Assembly: GCA_964512645.1 (NCBI GenBank)
Contig: CAZEJS010000003.1
Location: 62,001 to 126,000, forward strand
Source of the DNA: CAZEJS01 sp964512645
Lineage (GTDB): Bacteria > Actinomycetota > Geothermincolia > Fen-727 > Anoxymicrobiaceae
Length of the DNA stretch: 64,000 bases
Direction of reading: 5' to 3'
Part shown: positions 33,807-42,767 of the stretch, in pieces
Layout: each line of letters begins with the position of its first letter
How positions within the stretch are numbered: the first letter of the stretch is position 1
The notes under the pieces: generated by a model
The model's database searches: none
The model's input: only the letters and a program-made list of their open reading frames with translations
Told to the model about the DNA's origin: nothing
Program-made: the position numbers and the translations under genes

Positions 33807-34577
33807 ATGCGCGTGGAGGATATCCGTGCCCTGCTGGCGGGATTCGAGCGCCCCGACATCCCTCTTCTCTGCAGGCTGACCCGTGATCCCAGGGTCACCG
33901 TGCGCAATATGGCGTATCGCGAACTCGGGGAGAGGCGGAGCCTTGCCGCCAACGAGGCGCTCTTCCGCCGGGGCGGTACCGAACTGGTCGCCGGCGCGGA
34001 CGAGGCCGGGAGAGGTGCGCTGGCGGGACCGCTGGTTGCCGCCGCCGTGCTCTTCGAGCCCGGGGTAGAGGTCGATGGCGTCAAGGACTCCAAGCTCCTC
34101 AATCCGGAGAGGCGCGAAGAACTGTACGGTTCGATCCTCGAGCGCGCGGTGAGTGTGAGCGTCGTCTCGGTGGACTCCACCTCGATCGACCGCCACGGGC
34201 TCCAGGTCATGAACATGAAAGCGCTCGCGGATGCCCTTTCGGGCCTGCGGCCCGCATGCGACGTGGCGATCTGCGACCACTACCAGCCGAGCGGGCTCCG
34301 GTTCGCTACGTTCGGCATCCCCCGCGCTGACCGGATCTTCCATTCCGTCGCCGCCGCCAGCATCGTGGCAAAGGTCGAGCGCGACAGGGTCATGCGCGCC
34401 ATGCATTGCAGGTTCCCGCGCTACAACTTCATCGAGAACAAAGGGTACGGGACCAGGGAACACGCCAGGGCGCTCGATGAACACGGGCCCTGTGAAGTGC
34501 ACCGCCGGTCGTTCGGCAACGTCGCTCCGGGCGCCGGGGAGGTTCCGCTCTGGAAGGAGGGCGGGAGTGCCCCCTGA
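33807..34577 (+). CDS. rnhB: Ribonuclease HII
   Basis: 256 residues. N-terminal helical extension (MRVEDIRALLAGFERPDI ... DPRVTVRNMAYREL) like that of Bacillus RnhB, then the catalytic domain: VAGADEAGRGALAGPLVAAAV (Asp-Glu), KDSKLLNPERREELY, ICDHYQ and IVAKVERDRVM. Removes ribonucleotides from DNA. The ATG at 33807 matches the family start; an ATG at 33714 with AGGAAGGG upstream would overlap lepB and is a less likely option. Confidence 0.93.
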   Translation: MRVEDIRALLAGFERPDIPLLCRLTRDPRVTVRNMAYRELGERRSLAANEALFRRGGTELVAGADEAGRGALAGPLVAAAVLFEPGVEVDGVKDSKLLNPERREELYGSILERAVSVSVVSVDSTSIDRHGLQVMNMKALADALSGLRPACDVAICDHYQPSGLRFATFGIPRADRIFHSVAAASIVAKVERDRVMRAMHCRFPRYNFIENKGYGTREHARALDEHGPCEVHRRSFGNVAPGAGEVPLWKEGGSAP

Positions 34578-34926
34578 CAGGGCCGGACTGGGCCGGATCG
34601 GCGAAGACGCCGCCTGCGAGTACCTGGCGGAACGGGGGTTCGAGGTCCTTCAGAGGAACTGGCGGTCCCGCTCGGGCGAGATCGATGTGGTCGCCAGGTG
34701 CGGAGGCACGGTTGTGTTCGCCGAGGTCAAGTCCAGGACCGGGACCGCTTTCGGGGAGCCCGAGGAGTCGGTGACGCCGCGCAAGGCCGGAAGGATACGG
34801 ATGCTCGCCTCGGAGTACCTCGCGGGCTCGGAAGTCCACGGAGAGGTCCGCTTCGACGTGATCGCGGTGATGCTCGACAGGTCCGGCCGCGTCCTGGAGA
34901 TCCGCCACGTCCCGGACGCGTTCTGA
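34567..34926 (+). CDS. yraN: YraN/UPF0102 endonuclease-like protein
   Basis: 119 residues of the UPF0102 family, a PD-(D/E)XK-like fold: GRIGEDAACEYLAERGFEVL, then RSGEIDVVARCGGTVVFAEVKSR (the E-x-D ... E-x-K residues), and SVTPRKAGRIRMLASEYL. Role unknown. GTG start with GGAAGGAGG 6 bases upstream, overlapping the rnhB end by 11 bases. The rnhB-yraN pair is widespread. Confidence 0.92.
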   Translation: MPPDRAGLGRIGEDAACEYLAERGFEVLQRNWRSRSGEIDVVARCGGTVVFAEVKSRTGTAFGEPEESVTPRKAGRIRMLASEYLAGSEVHGEVRFDVIAVMLDRSGRVLEIRHVPDAF

Positions 34927-35012
34927 AAAAGGCGTCGTTCCGACGTTGCGCCGGAGCGGGCAGCGGCGCTGAACGGCTGCGCGCCTCTATGTGCAAGGCG
35001 GACCAAACGTCA

Positions 35013-35018
35013 TATAAT
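35013..35018 (+). promoter_or_regulatory. -10 of the secreted repeat-protein gene
   Basis: TATAAT, 36 bases before the start; the best -35 at 17 bp is TGTGCA, a weak match. A perfect SD (AGGAGGT, 35043-35049) lies 5 bases before the ATG. Confidence 0.5.
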
Positions 35019-35054
35019 TCAGCCTGGCCGACCGTGATATACAGGAGGTACGCC

Positions 35055-38000
35055 ATGCGTTCCCGTCCGATTGCCGTCTTCGTCATCATCACCATGTTGT
35101 CTCTCGCGACCCTCGCGGTGCTGCCGGGAACCGCGTCCGCGGACGATTGGGAAATCTCGATGACCGGCGGCTTCACCGGCGATTTCGAGCCGGCGCAGCC
35201 CAGGGCCGGGGCCGCCGCCGTGTACAACACGGGCTCCGGGGATCAGCTCTACGTCGGGACGAAGAACCGCTCGACCGGATGCCGTGTCTACCGGTACGAC
35301 GGAGGCGGGTGGTCCCGGGTGAACGATGACGGCTTCGGCAATCCGATGAACACCGAGGTCACCAGCATGGTGGTATACAACGGGCGCCTCTACGCCGGGA
35401 CCAGGAACGAGGTAAGCGGCTGCGAAGTGTGGCGCTACGGGGGCGGCGACTGGACAAGGATGGGTTTCCTGGGCGGGTTCGGCGACAGGAACAACGTGGA
35501 GGCGTCCTCCCTGGCGACGTACGGCGGCAACCTCTACGCGGGAACGGAAAACGACACCAGCCAGGGCGGCAACGGCTGCGAGGTCTGGCGGTACACCGGC
35601 CTCGTCTGGGTCCAGGTCAACGCGAACGGCTTCGGCTTCACCAATAACATGAAGGTCACTTCGATGACCTCGTTCAACGGGGCGCTGGTCGCGGGAACCC
35701 GGAACAGCGGGACCGGCTGCCATCTCTGGAGGTACGACGGCAGCTCCTGGAACGCCGTCAACACCAGCGGCTTCGGCTCGCTCCAGAACGTGGCGGCCAG
35801 TTCGATGGCCACGTATAACAGCGGCTCGGGGGACAGGCTCTACGTGGGGACGCGCAACGAACCCGGGGGTTGCGAGCTGTGGGAGCTCTACGGGGGATGG
35901 GGTTCGCTCACTCTCAACCGGATAGTGAGCGCCGGCTTCGGAGCCTGGTGGTACAACCACGAGATATCTTCGATGACGGTGCCCAACGGATGGGGCGGCA
36001 AGCTCTTCATGGGGACGAGCTGCTCCTGGCCGGGTTTCAACGGCTGCGAGGTGTGGACCTACGACGGCACAACGACCGCCCTGTCGATAGGAGGTGGCTT
36101 CGGCGACCCGTTGAACCAGGGAGCCGTCAGCGCCGCCGGCGCCAACGGCAGCGTGTACTTCGGGACCCTGAACGACCCCGAGGGCAACAACATGGACATG
36201 GGTACCGGGTGCGAGGTCTGGCGCTTCACCGACGGGCCGGGCTGGAGCCAGATGAACCTGAACGGGTTCACCGGGAGCAACAACTACAAGATCGCTTCCA
36301 TGATCAGCGACGGCACCGATATCTACGCCGGCACCGCCAGCGCCATCGGCTGCGAGGTCTGGGCGAATGACGGCCACGGCTGGGACCGGACCTCCCTCAA
36401 CGGGTTCGGCGACCGGAACAATTCGGCCGTCTCTTCCCTGGCGCTGTACGACGACGGGGGTGGGACCGACCTCTACGCCGGGACCTTCAACCCTTCTGGC
36501 TGCCAGCTCTGGCGCTTCGACGGCCCCGACCCCGGCGACTGGACCCGGGTGAGTTCCGGCGCGGACATAGAGACGCCGGCCAACCGGTCGATCTCCTCCA
36601 TGATCGTGGAGCCGGGCTCGAACCTTATCCACGTGGGCACCTACAGCGTCATGGGCGGCTGCGAAATCTGGACGTTCGACGGTGCCGCCTGGACGCAGCT
36701 CGTCGGGTCGCGGCCCGGGGCGCTCCTCGCCCCCGGCTTCGGCAATCCAGAAAACAGGCGGGCTTCCTCCGTCTGTCTTGCCGGCGGCGCGCTCTACTGG
36801 GGCACGCACAACTGGAGCACCGGGTGCGAAGCCTGGCGGTTCACCCCGCCCGGCACTTTCGAGCAGTCGGTCGGCAACGGATTCGGCGACAGAGACCACA
36901 ACGACCTCTCTTCGATGGCCGTCTTCAACGGAAACCTCTTCGGGGGCACCACCAACTGGAACAGAGGTTGCGCCGTGTTCTCCCACGATCCTTCGGTCCT
37001 TGGCGGATGGAACAGGGTCAGCGACGACGGCTTCGGAGACGACCAGCAGATTGCCGGTTCGATGGCGACATCTGATACCAGGCTGTTTGTCGGCACCTCC
37101 TACAACGGACAGGTGTGGAGCTCCCGCACCGCCGACGGCGGCGAGAGCTGGAGCCAGGCCAACTACGACGGGTGGCTCCTCCCCGGTAACAACCAGGTCC
37201 CGGCGATGACATCCGTCCCTCGAGGGCTCGGCCGGGTCGTATACGCGGGCAGCATGAACACCGACTATGGAGCGGCCATCATGGCCACCGCGCCGTCGAT
37301 AGACAGCGTGAGCCCTCCCGTAGGCGTTCAGGGACGGACGATGGACATCACGGTGATCGGTACCGGCACGCACTTCACCCCCGGCCAGTCCAGGCTGGTG
37401 TTCGACCCGGCAACGGGTATCGCGGTGCGGTCGATGTACGTCGTCGGCGCGGAGGAGATCCGGGCCACCATCAGCGTCAGCGACGTCGCTCCCGTCGGCC
37501 CGCGCGACGTGAACGTCCTGACCCCGGGCGAAACGCCCGGGGAGCTGACCGCCGGGTTCACCGTTGTCGCGCCCGGGGTGCCCCGGATAGCCTCGGTCGC
37601 CCCCCGTGGAGCGGCCCAGGGCAGCAGGCTGACGGTGAACGTCGTTGGCCAGAACACTCACTTCGTGCAGGGGCGGTCGCGAGTGACGTTCAGCGGCTCG
37701 GGAATCAAAGTGAACTCGACCAGGGTCACCGACGTGAGCCACGCCTCCGCCGATATTACCGTCACCAACGGCGCGGCCGTCGGGTCCCGAACGGTGAACG
37801 TGATCACCGACAACGAGACCCCGGTGCCCATGCAGGAAGCCTTCACCGTCACCTACGGGCCCAGGCAGGCCTGGTACCTCGCCGAAGGGTGCACCGCCAA
37901 CGGCTTCGAGACCTGGGTCCTGGTGCAGAACCCGGGCAAAGCCGCCGCCAACGTCTCTCTCACGTTCATGACTCCCAACGGGCCGGTGGCCGGACCGACC

Positions 38001-39086
38001 GCCGAACTGGGGGCGGGTTCGCGCCGGACGTTCAACGTCGCGGAGACGGTACCCGACCAGACAGACGTCTCCACCAGGGTGACGGCGGACAACCCGGTGG
38101 TGGTCGAGCGGGCGATGTACGGGAACAGCCGCGGATGGGCCGACGACTCGATCGGGATATGGGCCCCCGCGAAGAGCTGGTACCTCGCCGAGGGTTCGAC
38201 CGGACCGGGGTTCACGACCTGGATACTGCTCCAAAACCCCTCTGCGTCCCAGGCTACGGTCCGTCTGACCTACATGACGCCGGAAGGGGCGGTCGACGGT
38301 CCCCGGGTCACGATGAACGCCAACACGCGCAAGAGCTTCAACGTATCCAACACCTGCCCGGGAGAGTGGGAGGTTTCGACCAGGGTGACGTCCGACCAGC
38401 CGGTAGTCGCCGAGAGGGCGATCTACGGGGACGGCGGCGCCTGGGCGACCGAATCCATAGGGACGGCGCAGCCCTCCACGTCGTGGTTCCTCGCCGAGGG
38501 TTCGACCGGGCCCGGTTTCGAGACCTGGGTCCTGGTCCAGAACCCCGGGAAGAACACGGCCGACGTGGAGCTTGCGTTCATGACGCCCGAGGGTCGGGTG
38601 GCGGGACCGAAGCTCAAGCTGGCGCCCGCGAGCAGGACGACGTTGAATCTGGCGGACGCGGTTCCCGGCCGGTGGAGCGTGTCGACACAGGTCACCTCGA
38701 GCGAGCCCGTGGTAGCGGAGCGCGCGATGTACGGCAACAACCGGCAGTGGGCTCACGATTCGATCGGGGCGACGGCCCCGGCGGAAACCTGGTGCCTCGC
38801 CGAAGGCTCGACCGGGCCCGGTTTCGAGACGTGGGTGCTGGTTCAGAACCCGAACGACAAGGAAGCCAGAGTCGATTTGACGTTCATGACCCCGGATTCG
38901 ACCCGGCAGGGGCCGAGCGTGGTCCTGCCGGCGCATTCGAGGCGCACGTTCAACGTAGCCGACAGCCTCCCCGACGTCTGGGAGGTCTCGACCAGGGTAA
39001 CCTCGAGCAGGCCGGTCATCGCCGAGCGTGCCGTCTACGGCAGCGATCGTCTGTGGGGTCACGAGTCGATAGGCTGCCCCTGGTAG
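35055..39086 (+). CDS. Secreted beta-propeller/IPT/WYLAEG-repeat protein
   Basis: 1343 residues. Sec signal peptide (1-29, cleavage after TASA). Residues about 30-745 hold roughly 13 repeats of 45-60 residues built on S-SM-x-YNG-x-LYAGT-x-N-x-GCEVWRYDG-x-W ... GFGD-x-N, a beta-propeller-like pattern that could give two seven-bladed rings. Two IPT/TIG-like domains follow (about 746-838 and 839-939; IDSVSPPVGVQG, PRIASVAPRGAAQG). Residues 940-1343 are four repeats starting W-Y/F/C-LAEGSTGPGFETWVLVQNPG, each encoded by 306 bp (last one shortened at the stop). No membrane anchor, LPxTG or lipobox is seen. An extracellular binding or surface role is likely; no enzymatic motif is recognised. Confidence 0.85.
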   Translation: MRSRPIAVFVIITMLSLATLAVLPGTASADDWEISMTGGFTGDFEPAQPRAGAAAVYNTGSGDQLYVGTKNRSTGCRVYRYDGGGWSRVNDDGFGNPMNTEVTSMVVYNGRLYAGTRNEVSGCEVWRYGGGDWTRMGFLGGFGDRNNVEASSLATYGGNLYAGTENDTSQGGNGCEVWRYTGLVWVQVNANGFGFTNNMKVTSMTSFNGALVAGTRNSGTGCHLWRYDGSSWNAVNTSGFGSLQNVAASSMATYNSGSGDRLYVGTRNEPGGCELWELYGGWGSLTLNRIVSAGFGAWWYNHEISSMTVPNGWGGKLFMGTSCSWPGFNGCEVWTYDGTTTALSIGGGFGDPLNQGAVSAAGANGSVYFGTLNDPEGNNMDMGTGCEVWRFTDGPGWSQMNLNGFTGSNNYKIASMISDGTDIYAGTASAIGCEVWANDGHGWDRTSLNGFGDRNNSAVSSLALYDDGGGTDLYAGTFNPSGCQLWRFDGPDPGDWTRVSSGADIETPANRSISSMIVEPGSNLIHVGTYSVMGGCEIWTFDGAAWTQLVGSRPGALLAPGFGNPENRRASSVCLAGGALYWGTHNWSTGCEAWRFTPPGTFEQSVGNGFGDRDHNDLSSMAVFNGNLFGGTTNWNRGCAVFSHDPSVLGGWNRVSDDGFGDDQQIAGSMATSDTRLFVGTSYNGQVWSSRTADGGESWSQANYDGWLLPGNNQVPAMTSVPRGLGRVVYAGSMNTDYGAAIMATAPSIDSVSPPVGVQGRTMDITVIGTGTHFTPGQSRLVFDPATGIAVRSMYVVGAEEIRATISVSDVAPVGPRDVNVLTPGETPGELTAGFTVVAPGVPRIASVAPRGAAQGSRLTVNVVGQNTHFVQGRSRVTFSGSGIKVNSTRVTDVSHASADITVTNGAAVGSRTVNVITDNETPVPMQEAFTVTYGPRQAWYLAEGCTANGFETWVLVQNPGKAAANVSLTFMTPNGPVAGPTAELGAGSRRTFNVAETVPDQTDVSTRVTADNPVVVERAMYGNSRGWADDSIGIWAPAKSWYLAEGSTGPGFTTWILLQNPSASQATVRLTYMTPEGAVDGPRVTMNANTRKSFNVSNTCPGEWEVSTRVTSDQPVVAERAIYGDGGAWATESIGTAQPSTSWFLAEGSTGPGFETWVLVQNPGKNTADVELAFMTPEGRVAGPKLKLAPASRTTLNLADAVPGRWSVSTQVTSSEPVVAERAMYGNNRQWAHDSIGATAPAETWCLAEGSTGPGFETWVLVQNPNDKEARVDLTFMTPDSTRQGPSVVLPAHSRRTFNVADSLPDVWEVSTRVTSSRPVIAERAVYGSDRLWGHESIGCPW
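37872..39086 (+). repeat. Four tandem 306-bp repeats (102 residues each)
   Basis: Repeats begin at 37872, 38178, 38484 and 38790, each at the codons for W-x-LAEG; spacing is exactly 306 bp three times and the last copy stops at the gene end. The copies differ at many bases but keep the length, so the protein repeat is under size constraint. Each carries VLVQNPG, TFMTPxG, a hydroxyl-rich strand with R-x-FNV, VSTRVTxxxPVVxERAMYG and DSIG. Confidence 0.9.
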
Positions 39087-39133
39087 AGGACGGGGCCGGT
39101 TCGACAGCCAATTGATTCTTGAGGCGCAAGCCA

Positions 39134-39159
39134 CGGGGCCAGGGTAAGACCTGGCCCCG
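39134..39159 (+). terminator. Hairpin after the repeat-protein gene
   Basis: Perfect 10-bp stem CGGGGCCAGG (39134-39143) / CCTGGCCCCG (39150-39159) with loop GTAAGA, 48 bases after the stop. The following CTCGTCTG is not T-rich, so termination efficiency is uncertain. Confidence 0.55.
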
Positions 39160-39223
39160 CTCGTCTGTGGTCATCCGCCCTCAGAAAGGGCCGCCGTGCA
39201 GGCCCGCAGACCATCACGATGGT

Positions 39224-40990
39224 ATGAAGAGAGTAAAAGACGCTGCAAAAACGAAGGCCATGGGTCTCGTAATACTCGCGGTATTCGCCGGGCTGGCCAT
39301 GCTGCTGACCCGCCCCATGCTCACCGAAGGGCACGACGCCGTCTACAAAGCGCCGGGAGACCCCAACTTCCAGGCGTGGACGCTTGCCTGGGACGTCCGC
39401 GAGATCCGGCGGAGCCCAACGAACCTGTTCAACTCGAACATTTTCTTCCCCAATGGTGACACGCTCGCCTATTCGGACAGCCAGGTCAGCACGGCTTTGC
39501 TTTCGTGGCCCCTTCTGGCCGTCACCGGCAACCCCCTCCAGTCCGCCAACCTGACGCTCGTGGTCAACTTCTTCCTCGCCGGCGTGGGCATGTATCTTCT
39601 GGCGCACAGGCTGACCCGCAACCGGGCCGCGGCCCTGGTGGCGGGGATAATCTTCGCTTTCGCCCCGCCAAGGGTCGCTCAGATATGGCACCTCCAGATG
39701 ACGTCCGTGGCCTGGATGCCGCTGTGCCTCCTCTTCCTCCACAGGTTCAGCGAGGGGAAGAAGTGGCACGACGCCGCGCTGGCCGGGCTGTTCCTCGTCG
39801 TCCAGACGCTGGCGACCTGGTACCTGGGGCTGATGCTGACCGTCGCCATCATCGTCTTCCTCGCGGTCAGGCTGGTCGTGGACAGGAGGACGTTCACCCC
39901 GGTGTGGATGCTGACACTGCTGGCGGTCCTGGCCGTCTCCGCGGCGGCCGTGGCGCCTTTCACCGCCCCGTACCTGAGGACCCACGCGAAAGACCCCAGG
40001 TTCGTGAGGACCGTGGAGGAGACAGACCAGTTCTCCGCCGACATCCGGGATTTCGCGGTGGCGTCGGAGCCCAACCTCGTATGGGGAACCCTAACGTCGG
40101 GGCTCAGGAAGACAACCGTCAAGAGGGGAGGGCCGACCGAGAGGTCCCTGTTCCCCGGCCTGCTCCCCCTCCTCCTGGGCATGGCCGGGACCGTGCTGCT
40201 CTTCGCGAGAGGGAAAGGCGAGGAGCGCTTCTACGTGCGCTACTACGTCTCGCTCGCCGCCGTGGGGGTCTTGTTGTGCCTGGGGACGAAGCTGTACTTC
40301 TTCGGCCGTTCGATTGACATGCCGATGCCGTACCACCTTCTGTACTACCTCTTCCCCGGCTTCAAGGTCATCAGGGTGCCGGCGCGCTTCATCGTGCTGG
40401 TGGTGCTGGCCCTGGCCGTGCTCTCCGCGTTCGCGGTCAAGGCGCTGGTGATGAAGGTATCGGAGCGTCACCGCCCTTCGACCGCCGGCCTTGCGGCTCT
40501 TGCCCTCGCCGTGCTGGTGATCCTCGACGTCATGACCGCGTCGTTGCCGATGTTCCCGGTGCCTGCCAGGAACGATTTCGCGGAAGTCTACCACTGGCTT
40601 GCCGCCCAGCCCGGGGACGCCCCCACGGTGGAGATACCCATGGCCGCGTACGACCCCAGGACGTTCAAGGCCGGCCTGCAGTACGAGAGATCGTGGCTCC
40701 CGCGCGAGTCCATGCGGACCTATTACTCCACGCTCCACTGGAAAAAACTGTTGAACGGTTACAGCGGTTACATCCCGGACTCGTACTACGAGGCCGTCAA
40801 GGTGACCGCCGGCTTTCCGTCGATCGAATCGCTGGCCTGGCTCAAGGTCAAAGGCATCAAATACATCATCGTCCACGGCAGGCAGCTCGACCCGAACACC
40901 CTCCAGAGGGTCTTCGACTACTCCCTGGACCACAAGGAGATGCAGTCCTGGAAGGTGTTTGGCAGGGACTACGTCTACCGCATCCGCTGA
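39224..40990 (+). CDS. Polytopic membrane protein, GT-C/YfhO-like
   Basis: 588 residues with about ten predicted membrane helices and a soluble C-terminal region (about 470-588). After helix 1 comes a loop with DPNFQAWTLAWDVREI and later FFPNGDTLAYSDSQVS, the first extracytoplasmic loop style of GT-C glycosyltransferases (acidic D-x-D/E near helix 1). The end (LAWLKVKGIKYIIVHGRQL) resembles YfhO-type proteins. A lipid-linked sugar transfer role is inference. ATG at 39224 lacks an SD; a start further upstream in the same frame is possible. It follows the secreted repeat protein, which might be a glycosylation substrate. Confidence 0.72.
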   Translation: MKRVKDAAKTKAMGLVILAVFAGLAMLLTRPMLTEGHDAVYKAPGDPNFQAWTLAWDVREIRRSPTNLFNSNIFFPNGDTLAYSDSQVSTALLSWPLLAVTGNPLQSANLTLVVNFFLAGVGMYLLAHRLTRNRAAALVAGIIFAFAPPRVAQIWHLQMTSVAWMPLCLLFLHRFSEGKKWHDAALAGLFLVVQTLATWYLGLMLTVAIIVFLAVRLVVDRRTFTPVWMLTLLAVLAVSAAAVAPFTAPYLRTHAKDPRFVRTVEETDQFSADIRDFAVASEPNLVWGTLTSGLRKTTVKRGGPTERSLFPGLLPLLLGMAGTVLLFARGKGEERFYVRYYVSLAAVGVLLCLGTKLYFFGRSIDMPMPYHLLYYLFPGFKVIRVPARFIVLVVLALAVLSAFAVKALVMKVSERHRPSTAGLAALALAVLVILDVMTASLPMFPVPARNDFAEVYHWLAAQPGDAPTVEIPMAAYDPRTFKAGLQYERSWLPRESMRTYYSTLHWKKLLNGYSGYIPDSYYEAVKVTAGFPSIESLAWLKVKGIKYIIVHGRQLDPNTLQRVFDYSLDHKEMQSWKVFGRDYVYRIR

Positions 40991-41158
40991 CCGCCCCGCA
41001 GGCGTCGCTCACTTACATCTTCCGGTTCGGTTGTTGATTTCCGGTCATCACCAGTCTGCGCGGGACCAAGGGGTCGTGTCGTTTTTCACATTGCCTTGTT
41101 TTTCCACTTCTATAACGGGAGAAGAGGCAGTCCCATGGGATTGCTCGACGAGCGCGGG

Positions 41159-41187
41159 TTGCGGATGTCATCCCCGCCGCATATAAT
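41159..41187 (+). promoter_or_regulatory. Promoter of comM
   Basis: TTGCGG (41159-41164), 17-bp spacer, TATAAT (41182-41187), 25 bases before the comM start. Same -35 as the thiamine-operon promoter. Confidence 0.7.
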
Positions 41188-41212
41188 ATGCTTGAACTGC
41201 TTAGGAGGCTCC

Positions 41213-42763
41213 TTGCTGGCCAAGCTCTACGGCTCCACGCTCGTGGGTATGGAATCGCACCCCGTCCAGGTGGAAGTCGACATCACCAGCGGTATCCCCG
41301 GTTTCGAGATAGTCGGCCTGCCCGGAACGGCTTTGAAGGAATCGCGAATCAGGGTGAAGTCCGCGATCCGCAATTCGGGGCTAAAGTTCCCGAGGACGAG
41401 GGTGCACATCAACCTGGCCCCGGCGGACATCCGCAAGGAAGGCCCCTCTTTCGACCTGCCGATAGCCCTGGGAATCCTTACGGCCACGGGGGAGTTGCGG
41501 CCCGCCCGCGACGGCTCTTTCGTAGCGGCCGGCGAGCTGTCCCTTGACGGGAAGGTGCGTGAGGTGGCGGGCGCGCTCTCCATAGCCATAGGAGCGAGGT
41601 CGAACGGCAAGGCCTCGGTCCTCGTCCCGGCGGGGAATGCGCGGGAAGCCGCCCTGGTCCAGGGGATCGAAGTCTACGGCGTTTCAACGCTAGCGGAGGC
41701 AATGGCGTTCCTGCGGGGCGACGGCGTCGAGAGGACGTCGGTCGATCCGCGCGAGGTGCTCAGCACCGGTACGAAGCCGGCGCCCGACTTGAGCGAAGTC
41801 CGCGGCCAGGAGCCGGCGCGCCGGGCGCTCGAGGTCGCGGCGGCCGGTGGCCACAACCTCCTGATGATCGGCCCGCCCGGGTCGGGAAAGACGATGCTGG
41901 CGCGCAGGCTCCCCGGCATACTGCCACCCCTGACCGTTGAAGAGGCTCTGGAGGTTACGCGCATACACAGCGTCGCCGGGCTGACGCGCCCCGGCGGCTC
42001 ACTGATAGGCGATCGGCCTTTTCGCACCCCTCACAACTCGATCAGCGCGGTGGGGCTCACCGGCGGCGGGGTACCGCTGCCGAAGCCCGGGGAGGTGTCG
42101 CTCGCCCACTGCGGCGTTCTCTACATGGACGAACTCCCTCTCTATCCCCGAAACGCGCTGGAATCCCTGCGTGTCCCGCTCGAGGACATGCAGGTGACGG
42201 TGGTGCGCTCGATGGTTACCGTCACCTATCCGTCGCGCTTCAGCCTGGTGGCCTCGATGAACCCGTGCCCGTGTGGTTACCTGGGCGACCCTCAGAACGA
42301 TTGCCGGTGCGGTATTGCCGAGATACAGCGGTATCGCTCCAGGATCTCCGGCCCTCTCCTGGACAGGATCGACATCCAGGTCGAGGTGCCGCGGCTCACC
42401 CGGGCGCGGCTGATGGAGCGGTCACCCGGAGAGCCCTCCTCTCGCGTGCGAGAGCGGGTGGTGAAAGCGCGCGACGCACAGACCAGGCGCTACGAAGGGA
42501 CCGGCGTCTTCTCCAACTCGGAGATGACGGCCGCGATGATCGACGAGCACTGCCGCTCCAGCGCGGAGGGCGAGCGCTATCTGGGGTTCGCCGTCGAGCG
42601 CCTGGGCCTCTCGGCCAGGTCGTATCACAGGGTCCTCAAGGTCGCGCGCACCATCGCCGACCTCGCCGGTGAAGAGCGAATTGCCGTGGAGCACCTGGCC
42701 GAGGCGATCCAGTACAGGTGCCTCGAGCGCGGCTCTCCCGCCGCGGCTGTGTCCAGGGGTTGA
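41213..42763 (+). CDS. comM: ComM-like Mg-chelatase-family ATPase
   Basis: 516 residues. N-terminal Lon-like domain (LYGSTLVGMESHPVQVEVDI, VHINLAPADIRKEGPSFDLPIALG), AAA+ domain with Walker A IGPPGSGKTMLARRLPGILP, Walker B LYMDELPLYP, CPCGYLGDP zinc-like loop, and a C-terminal helical bundle. ComM is a branch-migration helicase promoting recombination of incoming DNA. TTG start with GGAGG 4 bases upstream; the longer frame upstream contains the promoter. Next to dprA, 4 bases apart. Confidence 0.93.
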   Translation: MLAKLYGSTLVGMESHPVQVEVDITSGIPGFEIVGLPGTALKESRIRVKSAIRNSGLKFPRTRVHINLAPADIRKEGPSFDLPIALGILTATGELRPARDGSFVAAGELSLDGKVREVAGALSIAIGARSNGKASVLVPAGNAREAALVQGIEVYGVSTLAEAMAFLRGDGVERTSVDPREVLSTGTKPAPDLSEVRGQEPARRALEVAAAGGHNLLMIGPPGSGKTMLARRLPGILPPLTVEEALEVTRIHSVAGLTRPGGSLIGDRPFRTPHNSISAVGLTGGGVPLPKPGEVSLAHCGVLYMDELPLYPRNALESLRVPLEDMQVTVVRSMVTVTYPSRFSLVASMNPCPCGYLGDPQNDCRCGIAEIQRYRSRISGPLLDRIDIQVEVPRLTRARLMERSPGEPSSRVRERVVKARDAQTRRYEGTGVFSNSEMTAAMIDEHCRSSAEGERYLGFAVERLGLSARSYHRVLKVARTIADLAGEERIAVEHLAEAIQYRCLERGSPAAAVSRG

Positions 42764-42767
42764 GAGT

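Noticed and set aside
35019..39134. 1371-codon open frame antisense to the repeat protein
   Set aside because: Same GC artefact; the + strand has a perfect SD, signal peptide and clear repeats.
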